From Zoroaster sp. YZ-2022 (Eukaryota; Echinodermata; Asteroidea; Forcipulatida; Zoroasteridae): 64,000 nt of DNA. Both the position numbers and the translations under genes were made by a program. The first letter of the stretch is position 1; every line of letters begins with the position of its first letter. Under the pieces are notes generated by a model. That model was not told the DNA's origin, ran no database searches, and saw only the letters and a list, made by a program, of their open reading frames with translations. Positions 13,865-26,158 of the stretch are shown here, piece after piece. The stretch is from positions 20,145,843 through 20,209,842 of the forward strand of contig CM055816.1 of the NCBI GenBank assembly GCA_029582265.1, in the 5' to 3' direction.

Positions 13865-15475
13865 GGAATACAAATGTATTATCCCTAATACCAGACTCTG
13901 AAACTCATGGTCGCTTGCCTCGCATGGGAGATAATATTATCCAAAATACCGGGCTCTAGAACTAATGGTCGTTTGCTTGGCATGGGAGATAATATTATCC
14001 CAAATACCTGGCTCTGAAACTGGTGGTCGCTTGCTTGGCATGGGAGATAATATTATCCCAAATACCGGGCTCTGAAACTGGTGGTCGCTTGCTTGGCATG
14101 GGAGATAATATTATCCCAAATACCGGGCTCTGAAACTGGTGGTCGCTTGCTTGGCATGGGAGATAATATTATCCCAAATACCGGGCTCTGAAACTAATGG
14201 TCGCTTGCTTGGCATGGGAGATAATATTATCCCAAATACCGGGCTCTGAAACTAATGGTCACTTGCTTGGCATGGGAGATAATATTATCCCAAATACCGG
14301 GCTCTGAAACTAATGGTCACTTGCTTGGTATGGGAGATAATATTATCCCAAATACCGGGCTCTGAAACTAATGGTCACTTGCTTGGCATGGGAGATAATA
14401 TTATCCCAAATACCGGGCTCTGAAACTAATGGTCACTTGCTTGGTATGGGAGATGATAATATCCCAAATACCGGGCTCTGAAACTGGTGGTCGCTTGCTT
14501 GGCATGGGAGATAATATTATCCCAAATACCTGGCTCTGAAACTGGTGGTCGCTTGCTTGGCATGGGAGATAATATTATCCAAAATACCGGGCTCTGAAAC
14601 TAATGGTCACTTGCTTGGTATGGGAGATAATATTATCCGAAATACCGGGCTCTGAAACTGGTGGTCGCTTGCTTGGCATGGGAGATAATATTATCCCAAA
14701 TACCGGGCTCTGAAACTGGTGGTCGCTTGCTTGGCATGGGAGATAATATTATCCCAAATACCGGGCTCTGAAACTAATGGTCACTTGCTTGGCGTGGGAG
14801 ATAATATTATCCCAAATACCGGGCTCTGAAACTAATGGTCACTTGCTTGGCGTGGGAGATAATATTATCCCAAATACCGGGCTCTGAAACTAATGGTCAC
14901 TTGCTTGGCATGGGAGATAATATTATCCCAAATACCGGGCTCTGAAACTGGTGGTCGCTTGCTTGGCATGGGAGATAATATTATCCCAAATACCGGGCTC
15001 TGAAACTGGTGGTCGATTGCTTGGCATGGGAGATAATATTATCCCAAATACCTGGCTCTGAAACTGGTGGTCGCTTGCTTGGCATGGGAGATAATATTAT
15101 CCCAAATACCGGGCTCTGAAACTAATGGTCACTTACTTGGTATGGGAGATAATATTATCCCAAATACCGGGCTCTGAAACTGGTGGTCGCTTGCTTGGCA
15201 TGGGAGATAATATTATCCCAAATACCGGGCTCTGAAACTGGTGGTCGCTTGCTTGGCATGGGAGATAATATTATCCCAAAAACCGGGCTCTGAAACTGGT
15301 GGTCGCTTGCTTGGCATGGGAGATAAAATTATCCCAAATACCTGGCTCTGAAACTGGTGGTCGCTTGCTTGGTATGGGAGATAATATTATCCAAAATACC
15401 GGGCTTTGAAACTGGTGGTCGCTTGCTTGTCATGGGAGATAATATTATCCAAAATACCGTGCTCTGAAATTGGGT
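13865..15475. repeat. 58-bp satellite, about 28 copies
   Basis: The unit runs from GGGCTCTGAAACTAATGGTC through ACTTGCTTGGCATGGGAG to ATAATATTATCCCAAATACC. Every monomer contains the palindrome GATAATATTATC. Two main subtypes alternate in blocks: CTAATGGTCAC and CTGGTGGTCGC. The array touches the gap on its left and probably continues into it. Confidence 0.97.
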
Positions 15476-16987
15476 CTGCGTCTTCGGCCACCTGAAATTG
15501 GTTTGAGTTGGAGTTGGAGTTGGAAAGTCAACCCTGAGCAAATAATTATTTTGTTTTCATAATGTACAGTAATCAAACGCGTTTAATATTTCAAGTAATT
15601 ACAAAGCCTCCACTGGATACTAGATATGTTATGTTTTAGCTAAACTATAACAAAATGTATCAAATTATGAATAAAGTGTGAACTGATTTAGTTCACTTTG
15701 AGAATATTTGCTGTTTGTAGTGAAGCTATGCAGACATCCGTTTAAAGTACAACCTATGCGATAATTTTGTTTTTATTTAGGGCCTATCCAATAATCGCAT
15801 ACACCAATTCATTTGTTATCGTTACGCTCCCCTTTGGTACCAAAATGTTTAAATGAACTATACTATTTACTAAAATGTGATTGCGCAGAAAGAATGGAGC
15901 GGATTTAAGAGTAACGTTAGTAAAGAAGAGCACAGACGAGTGAGAAAAAAACATTCATTGGGTCTTGCAGGCGTCTTTCGTGCTTTACACTTCCTGTATA
16001 TTAGCATAGTGTGTAAGGTTAATGCCTCGTCAACTTCGTCATTCATAAAGAGGTGGTTGGAAATAAACATGGCGTAAGGAATGAGAGTTTTTATTCATGA
16101 TGATCATTTCATAACAGTATATACTGCATGTAAGTTCGATGACCGCTAACTCCACCCCGCCCCCCTTTTTGTGTAATCCCTCCATAACTCTACCAATTAG
16201 TAAATTGTTCCATAAAGGGAGAACATTTCTTTTTTTGGGAAGTCTGTACATTTATTTACATTCTCATTCATATTTAGGGCCTACATTCTCATTTTTTATG
16301 ATTTTTATGAACTTTGTTCTTAAATTATACTATACATCATGCATCATTTATTTTCACCCGGGTTAATTCCCTCAAACCATGTATGGCCATTGACGATACA
16401 CATTTTGTGCATGCCACCCCTTGTATCATCTTTAATCCATCCCTAATACGCATCGATTGGAACACCGTGTTTTGCTCCCTATAACAGATTCCCCTTGTAA
16501 CAAAAACCGTTGTAACAAAAGCAAACCATTTCATTTTCATAAGATAGGCTAGACCTAATGAAATACAATAATAATTACAAATCAAGTCGGACCCAACGAT
16601 TGTCAATTCACCACGACACTTATTACTGCTTTATTGTTCAGACATTCAGTGCCCACAAACGTATGTGGGTATAATTGTTAACCTCATTGAGTTTGGCCAT
16701 CAATTTGACGGACATTCAATAAAGTAATTTTTTGTGGGTGTGTATACCTTCGTACATGTCTTATGCTGATACATTCATGTTTTTCATACAGTGTCTTTTC
16801 TAGTATTAAAATGGTCTTCATGTAAAATTCGAGTATAATAGGTCTTGTAAGTTTTAATTTTATGGTGAATGTTTTCGAGTCTCGTAAGCCATTTTCCCTG
16901 CATAATTCGGTTACACAAGAGTGACCTAAGTTCTTAGTTAAAGCTGTAACATATAGTTTCAAATAATAATATTAATTGTATTGTATT
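15476..16987. other. Intergenic, nothing recognised
   Basis: Non-repetitive AT-rich sequence with short ORFs only. No coding or RNA pattern was recognised. Confidence 0.5.
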
Positions 16988-17003
16988 ATATTTTGTCCTG
17001 AAT

Positions 17004-17328
17004 GTGGGGGGCCATGGTCGAGCAGTTTAGTGCATCGGATTTGTGTTCTGATGGCTGAGTCGTCAGAGTGTGTGGGTTCGAAGCCTTGCCGCGACCATGG
17101 TGCTTGTGTCCTTGAGCAAGACACTTTACCATAATTGCTGCGAGGGCCGAATTGAACCCAGCCACTGGGGATGTACAAGCCAGTGCATGCTTAGTGCCGG
17201 TCCCAAGCCCGGATAAATGGGAGGGTTGCGTCAGGAAGGGCATCCGGCGTAAAACCTATGCCAAATCAAATATGCGGATCATGATCCGCTGTGGCGACCC
17301 CTAATGGGAGCAGCCGAAAGAGGACAAC
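17004..17328 (+). mobile_element. tRNA-derived SINE with 16-bp target-site duplication
   Basis: The head carries a tRNA A box (TGGTCGAGCAG, about 17018) and a perfect B box (GGTTCGAAGCC, about 17077). A central block reads GTGTCCTTGAGCAAGACACT. The 3' part contains GGGCATCCGGCGTAAAACC and GTGGCGACCCCTAATGGGAG, a tail resembling those shared with RTE/Rex3-type LINEs in other animals (recalled, not searched). The insertion is flanked by ATATTTTGTCCTGAAT at 16988-17003 and 17329-17344. Confidence 0.92.
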
Positions 17329-17344
17329 ATATTTTGTCCTGAAT

Positions 17345-18191
17345 CTGGAACAAACCCCTTTACCCATTTAATAATAATAATAATAATAATCGTACTTGAA
17401 GGAGTGTTTACAAAGAGCATACTCTTTCATTTTGATTTACAAAGAAAATATATGTTTGGCAGCGCAATTAATGGTAACTTCATCTGAAGAGTTCATAAGG
17501 AAATTCTGTCTTTCTTTGTCAGTTAACATTCAAAGTGATCATTTGATTTGATAAAATCAGCAAACATACATTTTCCTAAAGTCCTTGTAGGATAGTAGAC
17601 AATCAAACAAACAAAAAAATGAATTTTCTGATTTCTGATTCCACATCAAGGTGCCAGCGTGGGCAAATTCTCTGACTGGAATCTTGACCAATTATTTCCA
17701 TGTTTCAATAAACAGCTTGTGTAAAGAACATCTAAAATGGGCGAAACAAGGAATGACGGTATGATGAATTATTATCACAATACAAATATAACTCAAACTC
17801 AAATTTATTTTCACGGTACGGTAAGTCCTGAGCTTGTTTCTCTGGTTAGGATTAATTCTGGACTCATATGTATATTAATCTATCAGACCAGTTAGAAATG
17901 AACAAGTTTCAGTTAATAAAGATAAACATTCATTGTATGCAGAACACTCATTTTGTACTTTACATACTGAAATACCTGAAATGATGAAGGGACTCATATA
18001 ATAAATACAAAAATAAATAAATGATTAAAAACACGCTGGGTATACACATGTAGATAAAGTCGGCACAGCATTTTATACATAAATTATTAAGTTGATTAGA
18101 CACCAAAAATATGTCACAATCCTTCTTGGTCTGCTCCTATGAGAATCTCCTGGTTGGTGACAATTTTCATAGGGAAATATCATACACTGTG
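17345..18191. other. Intergenic, nothing recognised
   Basis: Contains a short (TAA)n tract near 17371 and otherwise unique AT-rich sequence. Confidence 0.5.
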
Positions 18192-18295
18192 TACACTCTT
18201 AAAACTCCCGGGTCAAACTTTTGACCCTTTTGCCGGGTCAAATATTGTTGACCCAATTCTGGGTCAATTTGACCCAATTCTGGGTAAATTTTCTT

Positions 18296-18384
18296 ATTGG
18301 TGACGTCATGTCAGCAAATCAGCCATTTTGATTGGACGAAAAGAAATACGTCACGCAGGTCACATTTTTCCAACCGCCATTTTT
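18296..18384 (+). promoter_or_regulatory. CRE / inverted CCAAT / YY1-like cluster
   Basis: Within 90 bp lie ATTGG at 18296 and 18331 (inverted CCAAT), a perfect cAMP-response palindrome TGACGTCA at 18301-18308, and CCGCCATTTTT at 18374-18384, which matches the YY1 initiator consensus. Together they look like a TATA-less promoter just inside the left end of the 3.6-kb element and upstream of its first exon-like piece. This is motif evidence only. Confidence 0.45.
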
Positions 18385-19864
18385 AACTACGATACGATGT
18401 CGTTTTCGTCCCAATGATCGTTGGAGAATCATTTCAGAATTAATGGAAGGGGCTTCATTACTTTGTTTCATTTGAAGGTATGTAAACTTTCACATTTTAT
18501 TATACATGTACATGTACAAATGTATGTTCGTTTTATAGTATACAGATAATGACTATACAAAACCATTTTAACGTTAACATAGTGTGTGCAGCAGGTCATG
18601 TTGTGTGGCCATGTAAATAAATGTGTATGTGTGCAGTGTGGTTGAGTGTATGTGTATATATATGCTAGCTATTGTATGCAACCCATTTGTCATTGTTCTG
18701 TACAATGGATGGAGGGGTCATCATGTCTTCTCATGATATGTGGACATGATATGTTCGCTGTTTTATTAACAAAACACACACACACGTTACACAGTACTAC
18801 TAACGTTACTAGAGTAGTAGGAAACTTGGCTAGTCTACTACTAGTAGTAGTACGGTAGTACTAGGTGTCAGTATTTTGTGTCGGTCTTGTGACTTGTGTG
18901 GTGGTTGCTTGCACTGCAGTCTGGCACTTTTCTTACTAAGCTAAAGTAGGCCTGAAACAATCACCCCTTTACTGAGATAATGAAAATGTCACATCATGGA
19001 GGAAGGAAGAGGTCACATGTATTCTATTCTATAACGCCTAACTTAAACTAAAAGGCATTTTTCTGAAGTTGCATAATTTTTTCTGAAGTTAAATCAGTCT
19101 ATCATCCTGATAATAACATGAGGGGTTGCTAACTTATGTGTGTTTTGTTAGCATGACCCATTATTCTTCATCCTCTTTGAAAACATGTAATTTTGTTTAT
19201 ACATGATATGTTTATATTTCAGATCAACGGTTGATCATGCTTGCTATGACATCATGGTCAACCATCTACACTAGTTTACACTACTTAAGGGTCAGGATGA
19301 TGAACATCATGTAAGTTTTTCTGCACTCAAACAATTATTTATTAATTTTTGATGAATCCATGCCCCCCCCCCCCCACAGAAAAAAAGAGAAATGGAAAAA
19401 CAGGAACATGGGCAGATTAAGTGTGGAAAACTAATATTACTTAAGGCTAGGTGTGTTTTGGTTTATATTTCAGGAACCGGAGACACGTATAGCAGTAAAT
19501 AATTTGTAAAACACAAAATACTCCCGAATGTATAAAATAACCAATATGAACACAAGTTTCTCTTGTTTAATTAGAGTCATAATAAATGTGGACTTATTGT
19601 AATACTTTCCCGCCTCAATATTAAAAATGACTTGAACACAAAAAATGTTTACAAAAATTGGAGACTTCCATTTGTGTGGCTAAAATATTTAAAATAGTAA
19701 ATTTAAAATAAATCATTCATTCGTCACTGAAAATATTTCTTATTCAATTATTTTACTGTCCACAGATAGTCCAGACTGTGAGTTTGCAGTGAGGCGCAAC
19801 CTTGTTCCTTCCATCTTCACCATCAGAGTTAAGGCGGTTGAAGGGCAAAAGGCAACTCTATAGT

Positions 19865-19992
19865 CATGCCACTACAGGATGCCACTACAGGATGCCACCA
19901 CAGGATGCCACCAAAGGATGCCACCAAAGGATGCCACCAAAGGATGCCACCAAAGGATGCCACCAAAGGATGCCACCAAAGGATGCCACCAA
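19865..19992. repeat. 13-bp tandem repeat (AGGATGCCACCAA)
   Basis: About nine to ten copies inside an exon-like segment of the 3.6-kb element. The first copies vary (CACTACAGGATGC). Because 13 is not a multiple of 3, it is open in more than one frame, and the short ORFs over it are probably not genes. Confidence 0.9.
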
Positions 19993-21877
19993 GTCATTTA
20001 TTGACCGGTAAGGATGTGACTGTTAATAACCTATTGCATTTCAAAGTGCATTTTGGGAATCTGGTGACAAATCCCGTAGCATGCAAATCATTTGAAGTAC
20101 ACAGGCATAGGCCTCATGGTGCACCAAATTTGTAAAAGATGTGTTGTCATTCAATTCCTAGCATGCATTGAGAAAGCTTAACATGTTTATTGTTTCTTTT
20201 TACATTGAATAAGTGATTAATTAGCCATCATTTTGTAAGCCTTGTGAATTCTTAGGCATGTATCATCACCATCTAAGCTGAGATTGTATTAGCAGAATCA
20301 TAATTATGAATAACAATTTAGGAATTTCAATTTCTAGAAAAACTTCAACATTATATACATCGGTATCGGAATATATTGAATATACATGTATCTTATTTAG
20401 TAAAATTGTACATGTCGTTGTATACAGCCCATCATATCGTAACTAGACACATGTATTAAACCTTCACACATTTTTGTACCCTTTTTACTCCAGATTGGAA
20501 CCATTGAACCCTTGTCATACAAATGTGTCACACAAACAGCCACTTGTGCTACCGCTACGAGGTGTGTCAGAGTCTGTATAACTTTGTAATCCAATGGCCA
20601 GGAGTTGAAGTTGATCTATTCTTCAAAGGAGTTAATGTATGTTTCAAATTAATTTATATAGACCTATCCTATATGTGGCAGTCTGCACCTTCATGGGAAT
20701 TGTTTTTTCAGGACCTTAAGACACATTTAGGTTATTCAGTGTATTTTTTAACATGTTAGAACAATGATAGTACTGAGGACTTGTTTTTTTGACTGGACCC
20801 AAAAATCCCCACAAATGTGTAGTTATTATAAAACAATATCTGTTGGGTGATCTAGTAAAATGTATTTTACTGACTGTGAATCCCTGGGAGTTGGGCCATG
20901 TAAACATTAGTAAACATCCCCCAGTCTTCATTGCGTTCATTTTTATTTTTATGCGAGCATTGGGATAGTTCAACCTAAGTACTGACCATCAATTCCATAA
21001 ACACAAATTGGTGTAAAGATATTAAAGGGACAGTATTGTCACGATCAGAGCAGACTTTCTACAGGGCATGGAATCGGTATCCTAGTTAAAGATGAACACA
21101 GTGTCTGAAAATTACTGGCTCATTTATGCATCAGCAACGCGAATATGACCTTATCATGTGAGTATTATTTTCAGTCACTGAGTTAATCTAGAACTTGAAC
21201 TCTGATTCCATGTCCTGTTGATCGTGACGATATTGCCACCTTTAAACAATAACTTTAAAATGACTATTTATGAACATGTATTTTAAACAGTTAAAGAGAA
21301 ATAAATACATATAACAATCGGAAGATCATTTAATTATTGTTTGTTTCTTTTCATTTTACAGTTATCCTTTCAAATTACATTGTGTTGTCTCCTAGGCCGT
21401 CCTAACAAGGTAAGCATGTGTTCCTTATAAAAAGATGCACTTATTTATGGCAATTTACTATAGAAATTAACAGTTTCAGCTGAATGTTACATAAAAAACA
21501 AGAAATTAGTTTTATTTGATTGTTTGCCATAGATAAGGCTTCTTAATACATGGAAGACATGCTTATCTCATTAGACCCGGAATCCGGGTCAACATTAATC
21601 TGACCCGTTAGTCCGGGTTTGATATGACCCGACCCTTTCCGGGTCATTCTGACTCGTAAAGTTGGGTCAGATTATTTGACCCGTTTTCCGGGTCAAATAA
21701 TCTGACCAAACTTTTCGGGTTATCCTGACCCGGAAAGTGTCGGGTCATATCCAACCCGGAGTATGGGTCAGATTTGACCCATTCTGGGTCAAATCTGACC
21801 CGGGAGTTTTTAGAGTGTATAGCTCTGTATTCACATTGTATGTAAACAAACATATAGCTATGTAAACATTATAATTG

Positions 21878-22012
21878 CCAGGTTGTAGTAAGAGCAGACA
21901 TTATAATTGTTAAATTGTAGTAAGGACATACATCAATATTGTCAGGTTGTAGCAAGATCATACAATTATAATTGTCAAGTTGTAGCAAGAGCAGACATCA
22001 AAATTGTCAGTA
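21878..22012. repeat. About 40-bp imperfect tandem repeat, 3-4 copies
   Basis: Units share TTGTAGTAAG or TTGTAGCAAG, then CAGACAT or CATACA, then AATTGT. The array lies just outside the right end of the 3.6-kb element. Confidence 0.7.
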
Positions 22013-22015
22013 ATA

Positions 22016-22084
22016 ATGGTCAGACTTTTACAAGTCTGACCATCACATCATTAAGTATGACGTCACGGACGTCATACTTAAAGC
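22016..22084. repeat. Two adjacent perfect hairpins, one containing CRE half-palindromes
   Basis: The first hairpin has 11-bp arms TGGTCAGACTT / AAGTCTGACCA around a 4-base loop. The second has about 14-bp arms TTAAGTATGACGTC / GACGTCATACTTAA around ACG, and includes TGACGTCA. They may be the tip of another short transposon or a bidirectional regulatory site. Confidence 0.6.
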
Positions 22085-22590
22085 CCGCCCTCTCGCGCTA
22101 GCGCGCTAACACTACTCAACACAAGTTTGCACATTTGCACACACTCATTTTTGCACATTTTTAGTTCACAAACGGGGTCTGAAAAGCGCCTCTTATACTA
22201 CTAACAACAAACAAATTATTTGGGCTTTTTCATTAGTAATACTGTAAACATGTAACTCAACAAGTTGGCTAGTCTACAATCAAGGAAACTCCAAAGTACA
22301 GCAGCTTGAGGCGGATAACTTGAAATGTCTTGTAGCATTTATCAACTGCTTGAAGGAGACTTTCACAAGGGATGGCCTGCCGCTCAATAATGACAAAGGT
22401 CTGCATTGGAGCTTTGAACTTCCCCCCAAGCACCAGGATGAATGGCTGGCTTCTTCACATAGTTATCGATGCCAACACCTTCCTAAAAAAATAAAATTTA
22501 CACAACAAAATTAGATGTGATATTAATGAGAAAAAAAATCATCTGTTTTTTGGTTTCACAATTCTTTTTGTTGGACAAAGTTTTGAACAC

Positions 22591-22595
22591 ATCAC
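22591..22595. repeat. Target-site duplication ATCAC (left)
   Basis: Five bases directly outside the left LTR, repeated as ATCAC at 26951-26955. Five-base duplications are usual for Ty3/gypsy integrases. Confidence 0.9.
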
Positions 22596-22723
22596 TGTGA
22601 TATACACGTTTTATGAAGACGCCATTATTTTATGAGAGAGGGAGCTTGAATTTATTGAATCACATGAGGGCGCTATAACATGTTACAACACTACATTTAT
22701 AGCTTATAGCTGAATACATGACA
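22596..22723 (-). repeat. 3' LTR (128 bp)
   Basis: Begins TGTGATATACACG and ends GAATACATGACA on the plus strand. It differs from the other LTR by a 4-base insertion (near 22627) and one A/T substitution. Confidence 0.95.
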
Positions 22724-22737
22724 TCCCCCTTTTTCAG
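22724..22737 (-). other. Polypurine tract
   Basis: On the minus strand CTGAAAAAGGGGGA directly precedes the 3' LTR. This is the expected site for plus-strand priming of the retroelement. Confidence 0.8.
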
Positions 22738-22946
22738 TCCAAAGAAAAAATTGTTAAACTTAGTTTACTAAGTGGAGAGTACGTGTACCATGAAGTCTAT
22801 GTTCAAATCTTACACCAATTTTCTATTTAAGAAATTTCTATAAAGAAAACTGTTAATAATCCTTAGGTTCAAAATTAAAGTCAAATGTCTTAGTTAGACC
22901 TGATGGATAACTTAACTCAAAAACTTCCCTTTATACTCATCAACAA

Positions 22947-24244
22947 TTAATACTCATCAATATATCTTCTCGGTGGCTTAATTGCTCTACCACTTCTACT
23001 TTGTGGGATACTTGTTTGTGTTTCTTTGATGAGTTGTTGCGGTCCTTTGTGGAATACATGTTCCAAGTCTGGTGGTTCTAAAGTTTGAGGGTTTTCTTTG
23101 GTTTTGAGAAGATGTTTTCTGTTTCTTCTCAATTTCCCTGTGGGCGTTGTCACAACATAGGATCTAGGTTCTTGTGTTTTCTGAGTAACAACAGCTGGTT
23201 GCCAAGTTCCATTTTTCTATTGCACCCTGACAGTATCACCTATGTTCAGATTTGGTAGGTTTTTTGTGTTTCGATCGTTGTACATTTTTGTACTGTTTGT
23301 CTGTTGATCAGTTGCTGTTTGATGTTCGTGTGAACTTTTGGTTCCAACAGCTTTGTGTGTGTGGGAAGCATGCTCTTTGTTCTTCTACTCATTAGCAACT
23401 GACTTGGTGATCCAAGGTTCTGATCTATGGGTGTGTTTCTGTTCTCCAATAGACTTAAATATGGATCTTGCTTGCTTTTGATTGCTTTCTTTAGCAACTG
23501 CTTTACCGTTTGAATGGTTCTTTCTGCTATTCCATTGGACTGTGCATACCTAGGGCTAGATTTTACATGTTTAAATTGCCATGCTTGGGCAAATTCTCTG
23601 AATTTCTGACTACTGTACTGTGGTCCTCCATCTGAGATCACTTGATCTGGAATTCCATGACGAGCAAATATGCTCTTCAGTGCAGTGATTACACCTTTGC
23701 TTGTAGTGTCGTCTAGCAACATGATTTCTGGATATTTGGAATAACAATCCACTACTATCAAGTATGTTCTTGTACCCAAATAGAATAAGTCTGTTCCCAC
23801 TTTGGACCATGGACGGTCTGGTGAAGGATGTGGATTCATTGGCTCTTTCATGTTGGATTTTCTGTGTTCTAGACAGATTACACACCTACTGCACACATCT
23901 TCTATTTGTTTTGACATACCTGGCAAATACGTTGTGTCCCTTGCTCTAGCTTTACACTTAATTATGCCTAAATGACTACTGTCTATCTTTTCCAGCATTT
24001 CTTGCTGCAGTGCTTTGGGAACTATGATCTTTTCTCCTTTGAACAGTAAATCTTCAGCCACATGGATTTCTTCTCTAAAATCCCAGTATGGTCTTATCTC
24101 ATCTGGTACATTTTGTTTTGTTTCGTGCCAACCATCTAACACGGTGCTTTTGACTTTCTTTAGTGTTTGGTCTCTGCGTGTTGCTTCTTTAAATTCTCTG
24201 AGTTTGTTTTCACTCATGGGTAAGTTTGAAACCAACATGTGCAC
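22947..24244 (-). pseudogene. Integrase region of the Ty3/gypsy element
   Basis: The frame from 24244 to 23246 (332 codons) holds a zinc-binding N-terminus (SSHLGIIKC ... CSRCVIC, residues 89-124) and a catalytic core with Asp152 (GTDLFYL), Asp205 (ISDGGPQY) and Glu241 (GIAERT). Spacing of the last two is exactly D-35-E. The C-terminal tail continues in another frame at 23153-22947. The start is internal: the frame is the continuation of pol after in-frame TAA codons, so this is a broken polyprotein rather than a separate gene. Confidence 0.92.
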
Positions 24245-24538
24245 TTAGATTTCTATTTCATTATTATCATCTGCCATTTGTTCGGTAGGCAAGTATGCTC
24301 TTGATAGTGTATCAGCTATTATCATTTATTTGCTGGTACCAGGTTTGTGCACAACTTTTATGTCATATTTCTGTACAGCTAACAGAAGTCTTTGGATGCG
24401 TGGTCGCGCTGTTGACAGAGGTTTTTTAGTGATTGCCTCCAAGGGTTTATGATCACTCAGTACAGTCACGTGCCTTCCGTATATGTACTGGTGGAATTTT
24501 TGGCAGCCAAATTATATGGCAAGCGTCTCTTTTTCTAT

Positions 24539-26158
24539 TTAGCCTTTTTCTGTTTGTGTGAGCGCTTTGGACGCATACGCCACTGGATTTCCTTCTTGTG
24601 TCAACACAGCTCCCAACCCATCTTTACTGGCATCTACTGACAATTCTACTGGTTTTCCTACATTATAATATTTAAGTGTAGGGGCCATTGTTGCAAGGTT
24701 TTTCAGATTGTTGTAGGCATCTTCTTGTTCTTTTTCCCAATGCCATTCTGTTTCATGTTTCAACAGAATTCTGAGGGGTGCTGATGTTTCTGATAGGGAC
24801 GGTATGAATCTCCCAATGTACTGAATCATTCCCAGAAATCTTTCGAAGTCTTTTTTGGACTGAGGGGTTGGCATTTCCAGAATGGCTTTGATTTTGGCTT
24901 TGTCTGGCTTAATGCCTTCATGGGATAGCTCATGTCCAAGGTATTGGATTTCTGTTTGTGCTATTTTGCACTTTGCTTTGTTCAGTTTTATGTTGTTTGT
25001 TCTTGCTAGATCTAGAACTTGTCTTAACCTTGCATCATGTTCCTCTCTTGTTTTACCATACACTAGGATGTCATCTATGTAACAAACTGCTCCATTTACC
25101 TTTTCCAGTATTTCTGACATTCTTTTATGAAACACTTCTGATGCACTATGAATACTGAATGGCAATCCCAGGAATTTGTACCTCCCAAAGGGTGTGTTAA
25201 AAGTACAGAAATCTGAACTCTCTTTGTCTAACGGAATCTGCCAGAAGCCATTGTTGGCATCCAGTATGGAGAAATACTGTGCCTGGTCTACTTTACTGAC
25301 TATTTCCTCGATCACAGGTATGTGATAGTGCTCACGTTTTATTGCCTGATTCAACTCTTTGGGATCTAGACAGAGTCTAAGTTTGCCATTTGGTTTTTCT
25401 ACAATCACCAATGAATTTACCCAATCTGTAGGGTAGTCAACTTTTTCTATGATTTTCTGTTCAACTAGTCTGTCAAGTTCTTCTTTGAGTCTATGACTTA
25501 GTGCAAATGGTACTCGTATTGGCGGATGGACTGTCGGTGTAGCGTTTTCATCAACCTCGATGTGATGGTATTTGTTGAAGCATCCTGTGCCATCGAATGC
25601 ATATTCTTTGGTGATGTCAGCCTTTTCCAGATTGTCTATGCGCGTGATCAGGTGCATTTTGACTGCTGCGTCCAATCCGATTAGGTTTTTGTCCTTTTTC
25701 GACAACGATGAATCAAGTTTGTGCGAGATTCCACGATGGCATATTTTTATGACACATTTGCCTACGACCGGGATTCTTGTTCCGCTGTAGTTTATCAATC
25801 TCGCAGATGTGCGTGTAACTTGTGGATTTCCTTTTATCTTCTTGAGAGTGCTCTCTGAGATGATGTTTGCTTGTGCTCCAGTGTCTATCTTCAGTTGTAG
25901 ACATTTGTGATTCACCTTTAGGTTGACGAACCAGTCTTTTGTATTTTTACTTTGTTTCTTGGGCCCGTCTGTTGTCCCCACATTACCGATGAAAAGTTCT
26001 TCCATCTCTTCTGAAGCCATGTGTACTGCCTTGGCTCTGCAGCATTTTGCAAAGTGATTAGGCTTGTTGCAGCGAAGACAGGTCTGTCCATAGGCTGGAC
26101 AATTTCGTATGGCATGTGTTGTTCCACACTTGCCACATGTCCGTTTGTTGGTAGCCAT
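24539..26158 (-). pseudogene. Gag-Pol region: zinc knuckles, protease, reverse transcriptase, RNase H start
   Basis: The open frame is 539 codons. Two zinc knuckles come first (CGKCGTTHAIRNC, CLRCNKPNHFAKC, residues 8-40), then an aspartic protease signature DTGAQ at residues 92-96, then the reverse transcriptase with YIDD at 360-363, then the beginning of RNase H (VDASKDGLGAVL near 505). It stops at a TAA in RNase H. The same frame continues toward the integrase with three further TAA codons between about 24500 and 24246. RT and RNase H copy the element's RNA in virus-like particles. The retained motifs and high LTR identity suggest the lineage was recently mobile, but this copy is not functional. 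Confidence 0.93.

Larger units (their letters stand above)
18192..21819. mobile_element. 3.6-kb TIR element with GGGTCA-rich ends
   Basis: The left end starts TACACTCTTAAAACTCCCGG and the right end is its near-exact complement, TTTTTAGAGTGTA preceded by CCGGGAGT. Both sub-ends are crowded with GGGTCA and TGACCC in direct and inverted arrangement (18213-18290 and 21575-21805). No transposase frame was found. The interior has promoter-like motifs (18296-18384) and exon-like pieces bounded by consensus splice sites: a donor after about 18477 (GTATGT), 19223-19311 (TTTCAG before, GTAAGT after), 19766-20007, and 21361-21409 (TTACAG before, GTAAGC after). The pieces have no long shared frame. The superfamily is not determined and the target duplication is unclear. 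Confidence 0.7.

Noticed and set aside
13310..13901. ORFs spanning the first N run
   Set aside because: They consist of unknown bases and carry no information.
13865..15475. CRISPR-like array or rolling-circle origin (TAATATTAT resembling TAATATTAC)
   Set aside because: Units are contiguous with no unique spacers, the host is a eukaryote, and the nonanucleotide is mismatched with no Rep gene nearby.
19802..20135. ORFs with MPPKDATKGCHQR repeats
   Set aside because: A 13-bp tandem repeat open in several frames, with no domain or homologue recognised.
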